Assembly: GCA_016715795.1 (NCBI GenBank)
Contig: JADJXP010000002.1
Location: 1,612,001-1,676,000 of the forward strand
From: Chloracidobacterium sp.
GTDB taxonomy: Bacteria > Acidobacteriota > Blastocatellia > Pyrinomonadales > Pyrinomonadaceae
Direction: 5' to 3'
DNA: 64,000 nt
In this document: positions 1-8,242 of the stretch, piece by piece
Layout: the number at the start of each line of letters is the position of its first letter
Numbering within the stretch: the first letter of the stretch is position 1
Position numbers and translations under genes: made by a program
The notes under the pieces: generated by a model
The model's input: the letters and a program-made list of their open reading frames with translations, nothing else
What the model was told of the DNA's origin: nothing
Database searches by the model: none

Positions 1-1897
1 CAAACGGGTCCGTCGAGGTGCCGATCACGAGCGAAGCGTTAGAATCAGGCAGCCCGCTGATCTCGATGATGTCGGCCGCGTTGCCGCGGTTTATCGTGAG
101 GGTGCCGCTCGGCGACCTGAGATCGACGGTCACAAACGTGTCACCGGTTATACGCGAGGTCGAATTCATCGGCGTCCCGTCGTCGCCGATCTTGGCCGAG
201 GTCGGCCCGGCCGGCAGATCGAACGTCCGGTCCGCGGCGATCAGACCGTCTTCGATGCTCTCAAGCCCCGTGTACGCTATCGGTGCAGTCGGCGAACCGC
301 CGATAAACATGCTGCCATCGGTCTGGTTGGTAAATGTGTGCGAGACACTCGACGGCGTGCCGACCAGCGTCATAGAATCGCCCGTGCCCGCGCCGCCGTG
401 ATACGCAAATCCCAATGACGGCAGCGACGAACACGCCGATACATCGATGGTCACCGAATCATTGCCGTCGAGCGTGTCAAACACGATCTGGCCCATCACC
501 GCGCCTATCGACACGCTGACCGTATTCGGGTCAACCTGCGTCACACCCATTCTGGCTTGGACCGTGTTGCCCGGGTCGGTGATCACCAGCGTGCCCGAGC
601 TGCACGAGATCGTCAGGCCGTCCGCCGACGTCCCGCCGTTAACATCCGTGATCGTCAGCCCGCCGGGGCTCAAGACAACCTCAGTCTCAGCGGGCGTAGG
701 CGAAGGCGTTGGCGTCGGCGAGGCCGCGTCGGTCATGAATCCCCAGAGCACTCCGTCACCGAACGTCCCGCCGCCATTCTGGGCGATGGCGCAGTAGAAA
801 TAGAGCGTCCCGGGACTCAAGCCCGTTACCGGTTCCGAGACGGCCACGCCGGTAGTGCCGGAGCCGATGGTTATTCCCGCCACGGGGACCTTTGTCCCGA
901 AGGTGTCATCGCAGCCGCCCGGCGGCGCGGTATCAGAATACCTAAACCACACGGTCGTAGGGTTGCCATTCGGGTTGACGGTCGCGTTAAAGGTGGCACT
1001 GCTCGATGTGACGGCGGTCGCGTTTGCCCCTGTAATAGCCGGTAGAGCCCGCGGCGTGATGCTGAAGTCGTCAATAGCCAATCCGTCGTCCGCGCCGGAT
1101 GCATTAAGATCGTTCCACCGGATCCATATGGTCGCGCCATTTGCCAGCGTAAGGCCCGACAGGGTACTGCTTTTCACCGTTCGGTTTGCGGCGAGATTTC
1201 CGTCCAGGGCCCCTGTGGAACCGGTGGCCACGGGCGCGACAAAGTCGAACGGGTTAGCATCTGTCCACGTGCCGGTCGTCAGGCTTGTCGCGTCGAGGCT
1301 GTACTGGAAATCAAGCCGGTCCTCTCGCCCCGTCGCCCCTAACCGCCACTGCTCACCCGTGAAGTTGATCAGCAGGGCATTGACCACAAGCCCTGTGTCA
1401 TTCGTAAACGAAGCCCCGATAGTAGGGACCAGACTCCCACTCAGCAATCCGCCGAACGCGCGGTCCGTTGCCGCCGCCGCCCCGAAACTGTAGGTGTCGC
1501 CAGTGGCCGAGGAACCCGTTCCTGCGGAATAGATCGTATCCGCACTCCCCCCTGACTCGTTGAACGCCCATCCAGCCGGCACCGTACTCGACGTACCGCT
1601 GTTCGCGAGCGTGTCGAAATTCTGGGTGTAGGCCGTGTTGATCGCTGACAAGCTGATACCCGAACCGAGCATTACTTCGTCAATTGGCTCGAAAAAGATC
1701 AGAGGCCTTGGTTCCCAAAACCTCGGCCGGTCCGGAAGGCGCACCTCGGCCGCGTCAGCCATATCCGTCCGATTTGTCCCAAACATCGCCTCAACAGCCC
1801 ATCCGCCGTCGAAACTGGCGGTGACGGTCACGGCTGCGATCGCGATCAGGACGAGAGAAACGGCTACGGCTCGAATCGACGGGCGTTTGCGCGACAT
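1..1897 (-). CDS. Secreted multidomain protein with FnIII-like module, 3' end outside window
   Basis: The frame is open from an ATG at 1897 to the left edge (632 codons, no stop). The start is set by GGAGG about 10 nt upstream. The N-terminus is basic then hydrophobic (residues about 8-25), a signal peptide or anchor. A jelly-roll-like region follows (NTAYTQNFDTLANSGTS near residue 85). Next comes a fibronectin-III-like module with the hallmark ATFNATVNPNGNPTTVWFRY, a short Pro-Thr linker (SPTPTPSPTPA), and beta-rich repeats of the VLSPGGLTITD type. The family is common among exported proteins of environmental Acidobacteriota. No catalytic motif is seen in the part present, so an adhesive or surface role is only an inference. 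Confidence 0.75.
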   Translation of the reverse strand, partial: MSRKRPSIRAVAVSLVLIAIAAVTVTASFDGGWAVEAMFGTNRTDMADAAEVRLPDRPRFWEPRPLIFFEPIDEVMLGSGISLSAINTAYTQNFDTLANSGTSSTVPAGWAFNESGGSADTIYSAGTGSSATGDTYSFGAAAATDRAFGGLLSGSLVPTIGASFTNDTGLVVNALLINFTGEQWRLGATGREDRLDFQYSLDATSLTTGTWTDANPFDFVAPVATGSTGALDGNLAANRTVKSSTLSGLTLANGATIWIRWNDLNASGADDGLAIDDFSITPRALPAITGANATAVTSSSATFNATVNPNGNPTTVWFRYSDTAPPGGCDDTFGTKVPVAGITIGSGTTGVAVSEPVTGLSPGTLYFYCAIAQNGGGTFGDGVLWGFMTDAASPTPTPSPTPAETEVVLSPGGLTITDVNGGTSADGLTISCSSGTLVITDPGNTVQARMGVTQVDPNTVSVSIGAVMGQIVFDTLDGNDSVTIDVSACSSLPSLGFAYHGGAGTGDSMTLVGTPSSVSHTFTNQTDGSMFIGGSPTAPIAYTGLESIEDGLIAADRTFDLPAGPTSAKIGDDGTPMNSTSRITGDTFVTVDLRSPSGTLTINRGNAADIIEISGLPDSNASLVIGTSTDPF

Positions 1898-2050
1898 TAG
1901 GTAAAGACCTCCGGTTGTCCGTTGCCGATACGCTCAGCCCTCGAATGGCATACCGGCAAAGCAGCGACAATCGGTAATCAAAACTGGTGATTATTAGTAA
2001 CGACCTAATTTTCGCGCAAGATAAACCCGCAAGTCAAACCCTTCCGATCC

Positions 2051-2075
2051 CGGGTAGTGTCTAAGACACTACCCG
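2051..2075. repeat. Perfect 11-bp hairpin upstream of the first gene
   Basis: CGGGTAGTGTC and GACACTACCCG flank the loop TAA, with no mismatch. It lies about 150 bp upstream of the minus-strand gene starting at 1897, in the 394-bp gap 1898-2291. It could be an operator, a small mobile repeat or a transcript hairpin. It is not followed by a T-tract on either strand, so it does not look like an intrinsic terminator. Confidence 0.5.
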
Positions 2076-2100
2076 ATCCCGAAAATGGCCCAGGTCCGTC

Positions 2101-2225
2101 TTGCCGGCTCCCTCCTACGCCTCTTTGCGTCTTTGCGTCTTTGCGAGCCCCTTCTTCCTCCGTCTCTTCGCGTCTTTACGCGAAATCCCTCGCGCCAAGC
2201 CGCAAAGCCGCAAAGGAAAAACCAC
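2101..2225. repeat. Intergenic word-type inverted repeat (TTTGCGTC family)
   Basis: The left part repeats the word CTTTGCGT (three times around 2120-2150) and the right part reads back as CCGCAAAGCCGCAAAGG, giving an imperfect nested inverted repeat. It sits between two minus-strand genes and contains no plausible gene. The same word recurs at 25475-25590. One of several repeat families in this window that share the design but not the sequence. Confidence 0.6.
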
Positions 2226-2235
2226 TCAGTACCAG

Positions 2236-2265
2236 AAAAAGGGCGAGGCCGGTGAGGCCTCGCCC
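2236..2265 (-). terminator. Intrinsic terminator of the kelch/Calx-beta protein gene
   Basis: Read on the minus strand this is a 10-bp perfect stem GGGCGAGGCC / GGCCTCGCCC with a 5-nt loop, directly followed by TTTTT. It lies 27 bp beyond the stop codon at 2292 and so ends that transcript. Confidence 0.85.
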
Positions 2266-2291
2266 TTGGATGATGTCCGCTGTGTGCGGAG

Positions 2292-5200
2292 CTATTGGTT
2301 CTGGCTGTCGTCGGGCAGAGCGATGAAGTTGAGATCGGCGATGTTGTCCGTCAGCGACACGATCTGGCTCGGCATCTGGAAGAAGTATCGCCGTCCCTGT
2401 ACCGTGATCACATACGTCTCACCCGTCCTCAGGTCATCGAAGTTGTAGTAGCCAAAGCTGCCCGTCTGCACGACGCGAGGCTCGCTCAGGCTGTTGCCCG
2501 TCACCGATACCGTCACATTGCGTATCGGCCGCCCGTCGGCCGTCAGCACGCGTCCTGAGATCGAGGCGTTGGCCGCCGTCGTTGACAGGAACTCAAGGCC
2601 CCAGCCGCCGTTGATGCAGCCTGAGATGGCCTCTGGTGCCAGCGGCACGCCCGCATCGTCGCGGATCCACAGATTCCACACGCCGTTGGCGTTCGTCCCG
2701 CCAAAATTGCCCGCGAATGTCTGTGTTCCCGTGCCGCCTATCGTCGATCCGGGCTCAGAGTACGGCCCTGCGGGTGCCGCACCCGGGAAGTTGGTCACAG
2801 GCGTCTCCCACGTGGTCGGCTCAAAGTTGCCCGTCACCAGCGGCCCTGAGTTTGGCAGTACGCCCGGCCCTATGTCTCGGAAGCTCAGCGTTACGGGGCT
2901 TCCCGGCGGTATCGGCAGAGCTCCGCCCGCGTCGCCCATCATCACGAACTTCTGCCCTCCGGGCCCGACCAGCAGTGCATCGATGTGATCCGGGAAGGTG
3001 TATGACAGATCATACAGCGTCACACGCATCCCCGCGATCGATGCCGGCCCGCCTGCCACCGGAATAGGTGCCGGATAGGCATCAGCCGTCCCGCCCAACG
3101 TCACGCATATCGGGTTCGTGAATCGGAATGCAGACGCCGTGTCGATGATGTTCAGCACTGCGTTCTGCACCTCAGGTGCAGCCGCTGTCGTGCCTTCGTC
3201 CTCATCTCCACCGCCGGGCCTCGTGAATGGCCCGCTCAGCGTCAGATTCACCGTCTCGGTCGCCTCCGTCAGCGTGTCGCCATAGCACGGCACGTTCACG
3301 TTCTTTGACGCCTCCGTCGGCAGGAACGTGACGTTTGTGTTGACGTTCTGATAGTCGATGCCCGCTCCCGGTGCCGCTCCGCCGACCGCTGTGCCGTTCG
3401 ACGTTGCGAGGTTCACCGTATCCGTCCCTGTCGTGTTGAAGTTACGCACAAGCGTGATCACTCCGTTCATCGACTCATTGCAGTAGTACGTATTCGCACT
3501 AAAGCGTATCTCCGGCGTCCCGCCCGGACTCGGCGTCGGCGTCGCCGGCGGCGGCGTAGGTGTCGGCGTTGCACATGAGCCTCCGGTCGTATAGTTCACG
3601 TTGCCTGAGAATGCCCGCGGCGTGAACTGCGTGCCCGCAAAGGGAACGATACCGGTACGTGACACATCGGTGAACAGCGTAAGGTCGCTGTTATTGAATG
3701 TGGTTGTCGCAGTCGTCCCCGTGCCCTGATACCTAATACCTGCCCCTGTGGTGATCGAATGCAGGTAGATCGACGTCGTCCCGACAGGAACATTCAACGG
3801 TGTCGTAAGCACCACCGGAGCATTAGTCGATGTTCCGGCAGTAGTTACGGAAACCGTTTGCGATAGTGTCCATCCCGCGCTGCTGCTCGTGAAGCCCGCG
3901 TAAGGTCCGGGACGCGTCCAAACCTCAACACTGGCCGATGTCCCTACCGCACCCGAGAAAGGAGTGTCGAACGATGTCACCGTGAGAGCGGACGACGTTG
4001 GCGTCAGCTGCAGGAAAATACCACCGCTACCGTTGTTAGGAGGCAGGGTTGTGATACTGCCCGATCCGCCCGGCGGACACGTCGGTGACGGACTCGGGTT
4101 AGGAGTCGGCGTCGGCGTTGCCGGCGGAGGCGTCGGCGTCGGCGTTGCCGGCGGAGGCGTCGGTGTCGGCGTCGGCGTCACCCCGGGACTCGGTGTCGGC
4201 GTTGCCGGTGGTGGTGTCGGCGTCGGACAGCCTCCGCCACCGCTCAGAGTTGAGATCTGCACGGCGTTGAGATAGGTTGTCGTGTCAACGCCACCCTGCA
4301 CCATCAGTTTGCCGCCGGCGAGGCCACCGGCCGGAGCCGCAGCCTTGGTAACGACGGGATTCCCATAGCTCCAACTGTTCCGGGCGATGTTGTATATCTC
4401 CACCGAGTTCACAAGCGGAACGCCGGTAAAGAAGGTGGAATCACCACCCATAACCGCAAAGATCGACGTACCGTCGGGTGATGCCATTACTTCGGCACTT
4501 GCCCGAGCGGTCTGAAGCGGCGCCATTGTGGACCAGGTATCCGCAACCAAGTCATAGCGATGGACCGCAGCCGTCGTCGCTCCTGCAATCCCACCTATGT
4601 AATAGGCGAAGTTACCGACAACCACCGCTCTTCCGTAAGTTGTCGCTGTGGGCATCGACGCACCCGTGCTCCACGTATTCGCAGCAATATCGTAGATGCG
4701 TGTTATTGCCGTCGGGCCCGGATTGCCGCCAAAGACGTAGACCTTGTTGTTATAGGCAACCGTGGCACCGCTCACTGCTGCAGGCTCGGGGGCACCGGTG
4801 GACCATGTGTTCGTTGCAATATCGTAGATCGCATTCTCCGTAATATGCGCAGGCGTCGCGTTGTATCCACCCGGCACATAGATCTTGCCATTCCAGTAGG
4901 CACCCTGAATGTTCTGTTTACCCGTCGGCATGTTCGCTAACTGCGTCCAGGTACCAGTAGTGGGGTCCCACCGCCACAGATCGTTGAATCGGGTGCTCGC
5001 AACGCTATCACCTCCACCAAATACATAGACGAAGGTGCCGTCGCTCACCGCACCGTGACGGTATCGGGCTGCCGGGCCAACAATTCCGTTGGACCATGTT
5101 CCCGGTGTCCCGCTGCCCGGCACACACGTCGGAGACGGACTCGGCGTCGGATTCACGCTCGGGCTCGGATTCGGGCTTGGCGTCGGTGAGGCCGGCGGTG

Positions 5201-5354
5201 GTGTTGGCGAAGGTCCGCCGCCGCCTGCTACCAAGCAGAGGTTTGCGGATGACAGTGTTCCCGTGTCGCCGCCCGCATTGTCGCTGACCGTCAGCGTCCA
5301 GTTGCCGTTCCAGCGCCTCAGGTGCCATGCCGTCAAACACTTCAAGGCCTGCAC
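2292..5354 (-). CDS. C-terminal part of frameshifted secreted kelch/Calx-beta/P-domain protein
   Basis: This frame continues the gene whose N-terminal part is 5008-6864. The real coding content begins near 5310 with NGNWTLTVSDNAGGDTG, the end of a proprotein-convertase P-like domain. In order follow: a Pro-rich linker; about five kelch motifs (FVYVFGGGDS, KIYVPGGYN, KVYVFGGNPG and similar), expected to form a beta-propeller; Pro-Thr linkers; a beta-sandwich module; a Calx-beta module (DYQNVNTNVTFLPTEASK); a second P-like domain; and a carboxypeptidase-regulatory-like module (SGRVLTADGRPIRNVTVSV). No enzyme active site is seen. An extracellular binding or adhesion role is inferred. The first 14 or so residues of this frame are out-of-frame sequence. 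Confidence 0.8.
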   Translation of the reverse strand: MQALKCLTAWHLRRWNGNWTLTVSDNAGGDTGTLSSANLCLVAGGGGPSPTPPPASPTPSPNPSPSVNPTPSPSPTCVPGSGTPGTWSNGIVGPAARYRHGAVSDGTFVYVFGGGDSVASTRFNDLWRWDPTTGTWTQLANMPTGKQNIQGAYWNGKIYVPGGYNATPAHITENAIYDIATNTWSTGAPEPAAVSGATVAYNNKVYVFGGNPGPTAITRIYDIAANTWSTGASMPTATTYGRAVVVGNFAYYIGGIAGATTAAVHRYDLVADTWSTMAPLQTARASAEVMASPDGTSIFAVMGGDSTFFTGVPLVNSVEIYNIARNSWSYGNPVVTKAAAPAGGLAGGKLMVQGGVDTTTYLNAVQISTLSGGGGCPTPTPPPATPTPSPGVTPTPTPTPPPATPTPTPPPATPTPTPNPSPSPTCPPGGSGSITTLPPNNGSGGIFLQLTPTSSALTVTSFDTPFSGAVGTSASVEVWTRPGPYAGFTSSSAGWTLSQTVSVTTAGTSTNAPVVLTTPLNVPVGTTSIYLHSITTGAGIRYQGTGTTATTTFNNSDLTLFTDVSRTGIVPFAGTQFTPRAFSGNVNYTTGGSCATPTPTPPPATPTPSPGGTPEIRFSANTYYCNESMNGVITLVRNFNTTGTDTVNLATSNGTAVGGAAPGAGIDYQNVNTNVTFLPTEASKNVNVPCYGDTLTEATETVNLTLSGPFTRPGGGDEDEGTTAAAPEVQNAVLNIIDTASAFRFTNPICVTLGGTADAYPAPIPVAGGPASIAGMRVTLYDLSYTFPDHIDALLVGPGGQKFVMMGDAGGALPIPPGSPVTLSFRDIGPGVLPNSGPLVTGNFEPTTWETPVTNFPGAAPAGPYSEPGSTIGGTGTQTFAGNFGGTNANGVWNLWIRDDAGVPLAPEAISGCINGGWGLEFLSTTAANASISGRVLTADGRPIRNVTVSVTGNSLSEPRVVQTGSFGYYNFDDLRTGETYVITVQGRRYFFQMPSQIVSLTDNIADLNFIALPDDSQNQ
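4083..4235. repeat. Pro-Thr linker minisatellite inside the kelch protein gene
   Basis: Degenerate tandem copies of GTCGGCGTTGCCGGCGGAGG encode PTPTPPPATPTP units on the minus strand. Similar blocks lie near 3520-3570, 5150-5215 and 5795-5890. They join the globular domains and are likely sites of length variation and recombination. Confidence 0.7.
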
Positions 5355-6864
5355 TGTCCGCTGTCGGACGCACCGGCCCGCCGAATATAGTGTTCAGCGA
5401 TACCGCTTCGCCCGGCGTCGTTACGCACTGGCTTGCTGAGTAGTCGCCCGCAGGCACAGGATTGCCCGCTACCGTGTGGAACGTGTTCGGGAACCCGTCG
5501 CCAAAGTTGTACGGCCCGACAAGATCATTCGATGACCCAAATCCAGTCGGCGGACACACCGTATTGCCGCGCCGCTCGACGATCGTCGCCGTCGGTCCGC
5601 CGCTCGGTGCTTGCAGCGTCATCTTGATGTCGCCGCCCCATGAGTGCGCCGGGCCCCACGTCCAATCCCTCAACTGTGCTGAGGTCAGCGTCCCTGTCAG
5701 TCCCGATACCGTGATGGTAATTGGCACGCCGCCTGGCGAGTTATCAGGTATCGCAATCGGCAGCCCGCTCGCCGGGAATGTCTGTCCCGCACATCCCGGA
5801 GGAGGTGTAGGCGTCGGTGTCGGTGTTGCCGGCGGTGGTGTCGGCGTCGGTGTTGCCGGCGGTGGTGTCGGTGTCGGCGTCGCCCCGCCCGCAGTCGTTA
5901 TCCATGCCCCGGCTGAAAACGTCTCACTCGTCGGCCACGGGGTTGTCAGCGGTGGCAGATAGGTGCTGCCGACGAAATCCCATACATGGATCGGTCCCGA
6001 GGCGTCGTCCTCTACCATATATGCCTTGCCGTCATGACTGACGGCCAACCCATCAATGTCCGTCCGGCCAGCCGGATATGGGGCTATCAGGGTGCCCGTC
6101 CCATCCGGATTCATCCTGAAAAGGCCGCTCCCGAGGGGAGACGTATCGTCATTAGTGCAATAGAAGGTTCCTGTATTCGGATCAACATCAAAGCCGCCGC
6201 AATCGAAATCGGCGTCCGCATAATCGATCACCACCGTCGCCACAAGTGTCGTCGTGTTGATCGACCAGATCGCCTCATTTGCAATGTTCTTGGTAGCGTA
6301 GAGCGTCCCGTTATAGAATGCCAGGCCAACCATGGCCTGGGCAGCTCCGCCGGCATCTACGATGGTGCCTAATGAAGTAACCGCTCCACCGACAGGCCAT
6401 TCGAGTAAGGTGCTCCCGCTATTGAAATAGACCTTATTGTTCACGGCATCATACGCTGCCCCCCAAACCTGGAAGCCCGAGAACGCCGGAATATTGCTGC
6501 TGTTAGTCACATTGATCAGCGCAGCCGGTATCGTGGCGTCATCAACGCCCGCAAAGAGCGGATTTGGCCCCTCAGGAGCACGTGTGGCAACTGATCCCAG
6601 CGGCAGTGAACGCTCTTGCGAGGGCTCGCTCTCCGCGGCCAGCGCACGCGCCTTTTCGATCAGCGTTTCAGGGTTATCCTGCTCTGCCGCAACAGCGCCG
6701 GACGAAACCGGCGACGTGATCGTCATACCCGGAAATCCGTAAGCCGCTGCACTTTGCGTGAGCCAGCTCCATCCACCAAACGGTGCAGCCGCAGCGAAGG
6801 TCGCAACTGCGATAAGCACGGTCATGATCACGACCGCACGCAACGATTTCTTCGATCTAAACAT
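5008..6864 (-). CDS. N-terminal part of frameshifted secreted multidomain protein
   Basis: Starts at ATG 6864 with GGAGGAG upstream (6869-6878). Residues 1-30 form a clear signal peptide (basic, then VIMTVLIAVATFAAAAPF). A beta-propeller-like region follows (FNSGSTLLEWPVGG; DVDPNTGTFYCTNDD), then a Pro-Thr linker, then a P-like domain (GCAGQTFPASGLPIAIPD). True homology stops near GMAPEAL; beyond it the frame is nonsense and rich in Arg. Dropping one C at 5310/5311 joins GMAPEAL to NGNWTLTVSDN in the other frame, giving one protein of about 1,520 residues. This is a recent mutation or a sequencing error; no programmed slippery site is apparent. Confidence 0.8.
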   Translation of the reverse strand: MFRSKKSLRAVVIMTVLIAVATFAAAAPFGGWSWLTQSAAAYGFPGMTITSPVSSGAVAAEQDNPETLIEKARALAAESEPSQERSLPLGSVATRAPEGPNPLFAGVDDATIPAALINVTNSSNIPAFSGFQVWGAAYDAVNNKVYFNSGSTLLEWPVGGAVTSLGTIVDAGGAAQAMVGLAFYNGTLYATKNIANEAIWSINTTTLVATVVIDYADADFDCGGFDVDPNTGTFYCTNDDTSPLGSGLFRMNPDGTGTLIAPYPAGRTDIDGLAVSHDGKAYMVEDDASGPIHVWDFVGSTYLPPLTTPWPTSETFSAGAWITTAGGATPTPTPPPATPTPTPPPATPTPTPTPPPGCAGQTFPASGLPIAIPDNSPGGVPITITVSGLTGTLTSAQLRDWTWGPAHSWGGDIKMTLQAPSGGPTATIVERRGNTVCPPTGFGSSNDLVGPYNFGDGFPNTFHTVAGNPVPAGDYSASQCVTTPGEAVSLNTIFGGPVRPTADSAGLEVFDGMAPEALERQLDADGQRQCGRRHGNTVIRKPLLGSRRRRTFANTTAGLTDAKPESEPERESDAESVSDVCAGQRDTGNMVQRNCWPGSPIPSRCGERRHLRLCIWWR

Positions 6865-6978
6865 GGAACACTCCTCCTCTTGCTTGTGAAAAACAACTGA
6901 GACCGGATGGCGATAGGCTCGAAACAGAGAAATCTGCCATCACCGACCGCGGACACTTAAATTCTTAATTTCGCAACA

Positions 6979-7006
6979 ATTATATGCCTTTCGCTCAGGG
7001 TGTCAA
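6979..7006 (-). promoter_or_regulatory. Sigma-70-type promoter of the secreted kelch protein gene
   Basis: On the minus strand TTGACA (7006-7001), a 16-nt spacer and TATAAT (6984-6979) match both consensus hexamers exactly. Transcription would start near 6972, leaving a leader of about 108 nt before the ATG at 6864. Confidence 0.8.
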
Positions 7007-7114
7007 GCGCTCAATTTGCGAAGACATCGAAGAATGCCGAGCAGTACTCTTGCCAATCGCTGGTCAATGGACTAGACTTCCACGCATCTGAGATAAAAGG
7101 ACGGAACAAGTTGC

Positions 7115-7130
7115 GTTGCAGTAGTGCAAC
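7115..7130. promoter_or_regulatory. Inverted repeat upstream of recA, candidate operator
   Basis: GTTGCA-gtag-TGCAAC is a perfect 6-4-6 dyad about 70 bp upstream of the recA start. Position and symmetry suit a repressor site such as an SOS (LexA) operator. The sequence matches neither the E. coli (CTGT-N8-ACAG) nor the Bacillus (GAAC-N4-GTTC) box, so the LexA assignment is speculative. Confidence 0.35.
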
Positions 7131-7198
7131 GGGCTTGCATTCCAGCCGCTCCCGTGATAACCTCATCTCACTTGGCAACCGCCATACGGAGCGAGCAA

Positions 7199-8242
7199 AT
7201 GAACGGAGAACCATCACAAATGAATATGGACAAAGGTAAAGCGATCGAGTCTGCGTTGCTGCAGATCGAGAAGAAATTTGGCAAGGGCGCGATCATGCGG
7301 CTTGGCGAAAAGCCGCATGAGGACGCCGGAGCAATATCGACAAACTGTCTCAGCCTCGATGCAGCAATAGGCGTCGGCGGCTTTCCGCGCGGGCGTATCG
7401 TTGAGGTTTACGGGCCTGAGAGTTCGGGGAAGACGACCCTTGCGCTATCGGTCGTAGCGTCGGCACAGAAGACCGGCGGCGTGTGTGCATATATTGATGC
7501 GGAACATGCAATGGACCCGGAATACGCGACCAAACTCGGTGTGAACATCGACGACATGCTCATCTCCCAGCCTGACTCGGGCGAACAGGCGCTCGAGATC
7601 GCTGAGACGCTCGTAAGGTCCAATAGCGTTGACGTGATCGTGATCGATTCGGTCGCCGCGCTGGTGCCGCGGGCGGAATTGGATGGTGAGATGGGCGACA
7701 GCCTGCCGGGCCTTCAGGCGCGGCTAATGTCGCAGGCATTGCGTAAAATAACGGCGATCGTGTCGAATTCCCGCACCTGCTTTATCTTTATCAATCAGCT
7801 TCGCGAGAAGATCGGCGTATTTTTCGGCTCGCCGGAAACAACCACCGGCGGCAAGGCGTTGAAGTTCTACGCCAGCGTCAGGCTAGATATTCGCCGCATC
7901 GGCGCGATCAAGGACGGTGACAAAGCTGTCGGCAACCGCACTCGTGTAAAGGTCGTGAAGAATAAGTGTGCGCCTCCGTTCCGCGAGTCTGAATTTGACA
8001 TCATGTACGGCGAAGGCATCTCGCGCGAAGGCGACCTGCTCGATCTCGCGGTCAACCACAATATCGTTGAGAAAAGCGGGGCATGGTTCTCTTACAAGGG
8101 CGAACGCCTCGGCCAGGGGCGCGATAACGTCAAGGCGATGCTCAAAGAAAACGCCGATCTACTTGAACGGATCGAAGATGACGTAAAAGCGGCCTTGGGC
8201 TTTTCTAAACCAGAAGCCGAAGCTGCGGCGGTAGGAAATTGA
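7199..8242 (+). CDS. recA: Recombinase RecA
   Basis: ATP-dependent DNA strand-exchange protein, central to homologous recombination and the SOS response. It has FGKGAIMRLGE near the N-terminus, Walker A GPESSGKT at residues 72-79, Walker B VDVIVIDSVAALVPRAE, and the L2 region with FINQLREKIGVFFGSPETTT. The length of 347 residues is usual for the family. Start at 7199 is chosen for GGAG 7 nt upstream; ATG 7220 with GGAGAA upstream is a fair alternative. The stop codon A at 8242 is the first base of the inverted repeat that bounds the GxxExxY element. A possible operator lies at 7115-7130. Confidence 0.98.
   Translation: MNGEPSQMNMDKGKAIESALLQIEKKFGKGAIMRLGEKPHEDAGAISTNCLSLDAAIGVGGFPRGRIVEVYGPESSGKTTLALSVVASAQKTGGVCAYIDAEHAMDPEYATKLGVNIDDMLISQPDSGEQALEIAETLVRSNSVDVIVIDSVAALVPRAELDGEMGDSLPGLQARLMSQALRKITAIVSNSRTCFIFINQLREKIGVFFGSPETTTGGKALKFYASVRLDIRRIGAIKDGDKAVGNRTRVKVVKNKCAPPFRESEFDIMYGEGISREGDLLDLAVNHNIVEKSGAWFSYKGERLGQGRDNVKAMLKENADLLERIEDDVKAALGFSKPEAEAAAVGN

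Larger units (their letters stand above)
6865..7198. other. Divergent intergenic region between surface protein and recA
   Basis: 334 bp without a supported gene. It holds the minus-strand promoter at 6979-7006 and the small inverted repeat at 7115-7130 on the recA side. Short open frames here are not supported by composition or ribosome-binding sites. Confidence 0.6.

Noticed and set aside
557..1493. Plus-strand open frames across 1-1,900
   Set aside because: The minus-strand frame is open through the whole region, has a signal peptide and FnIII motif; the plus frames are shadows.
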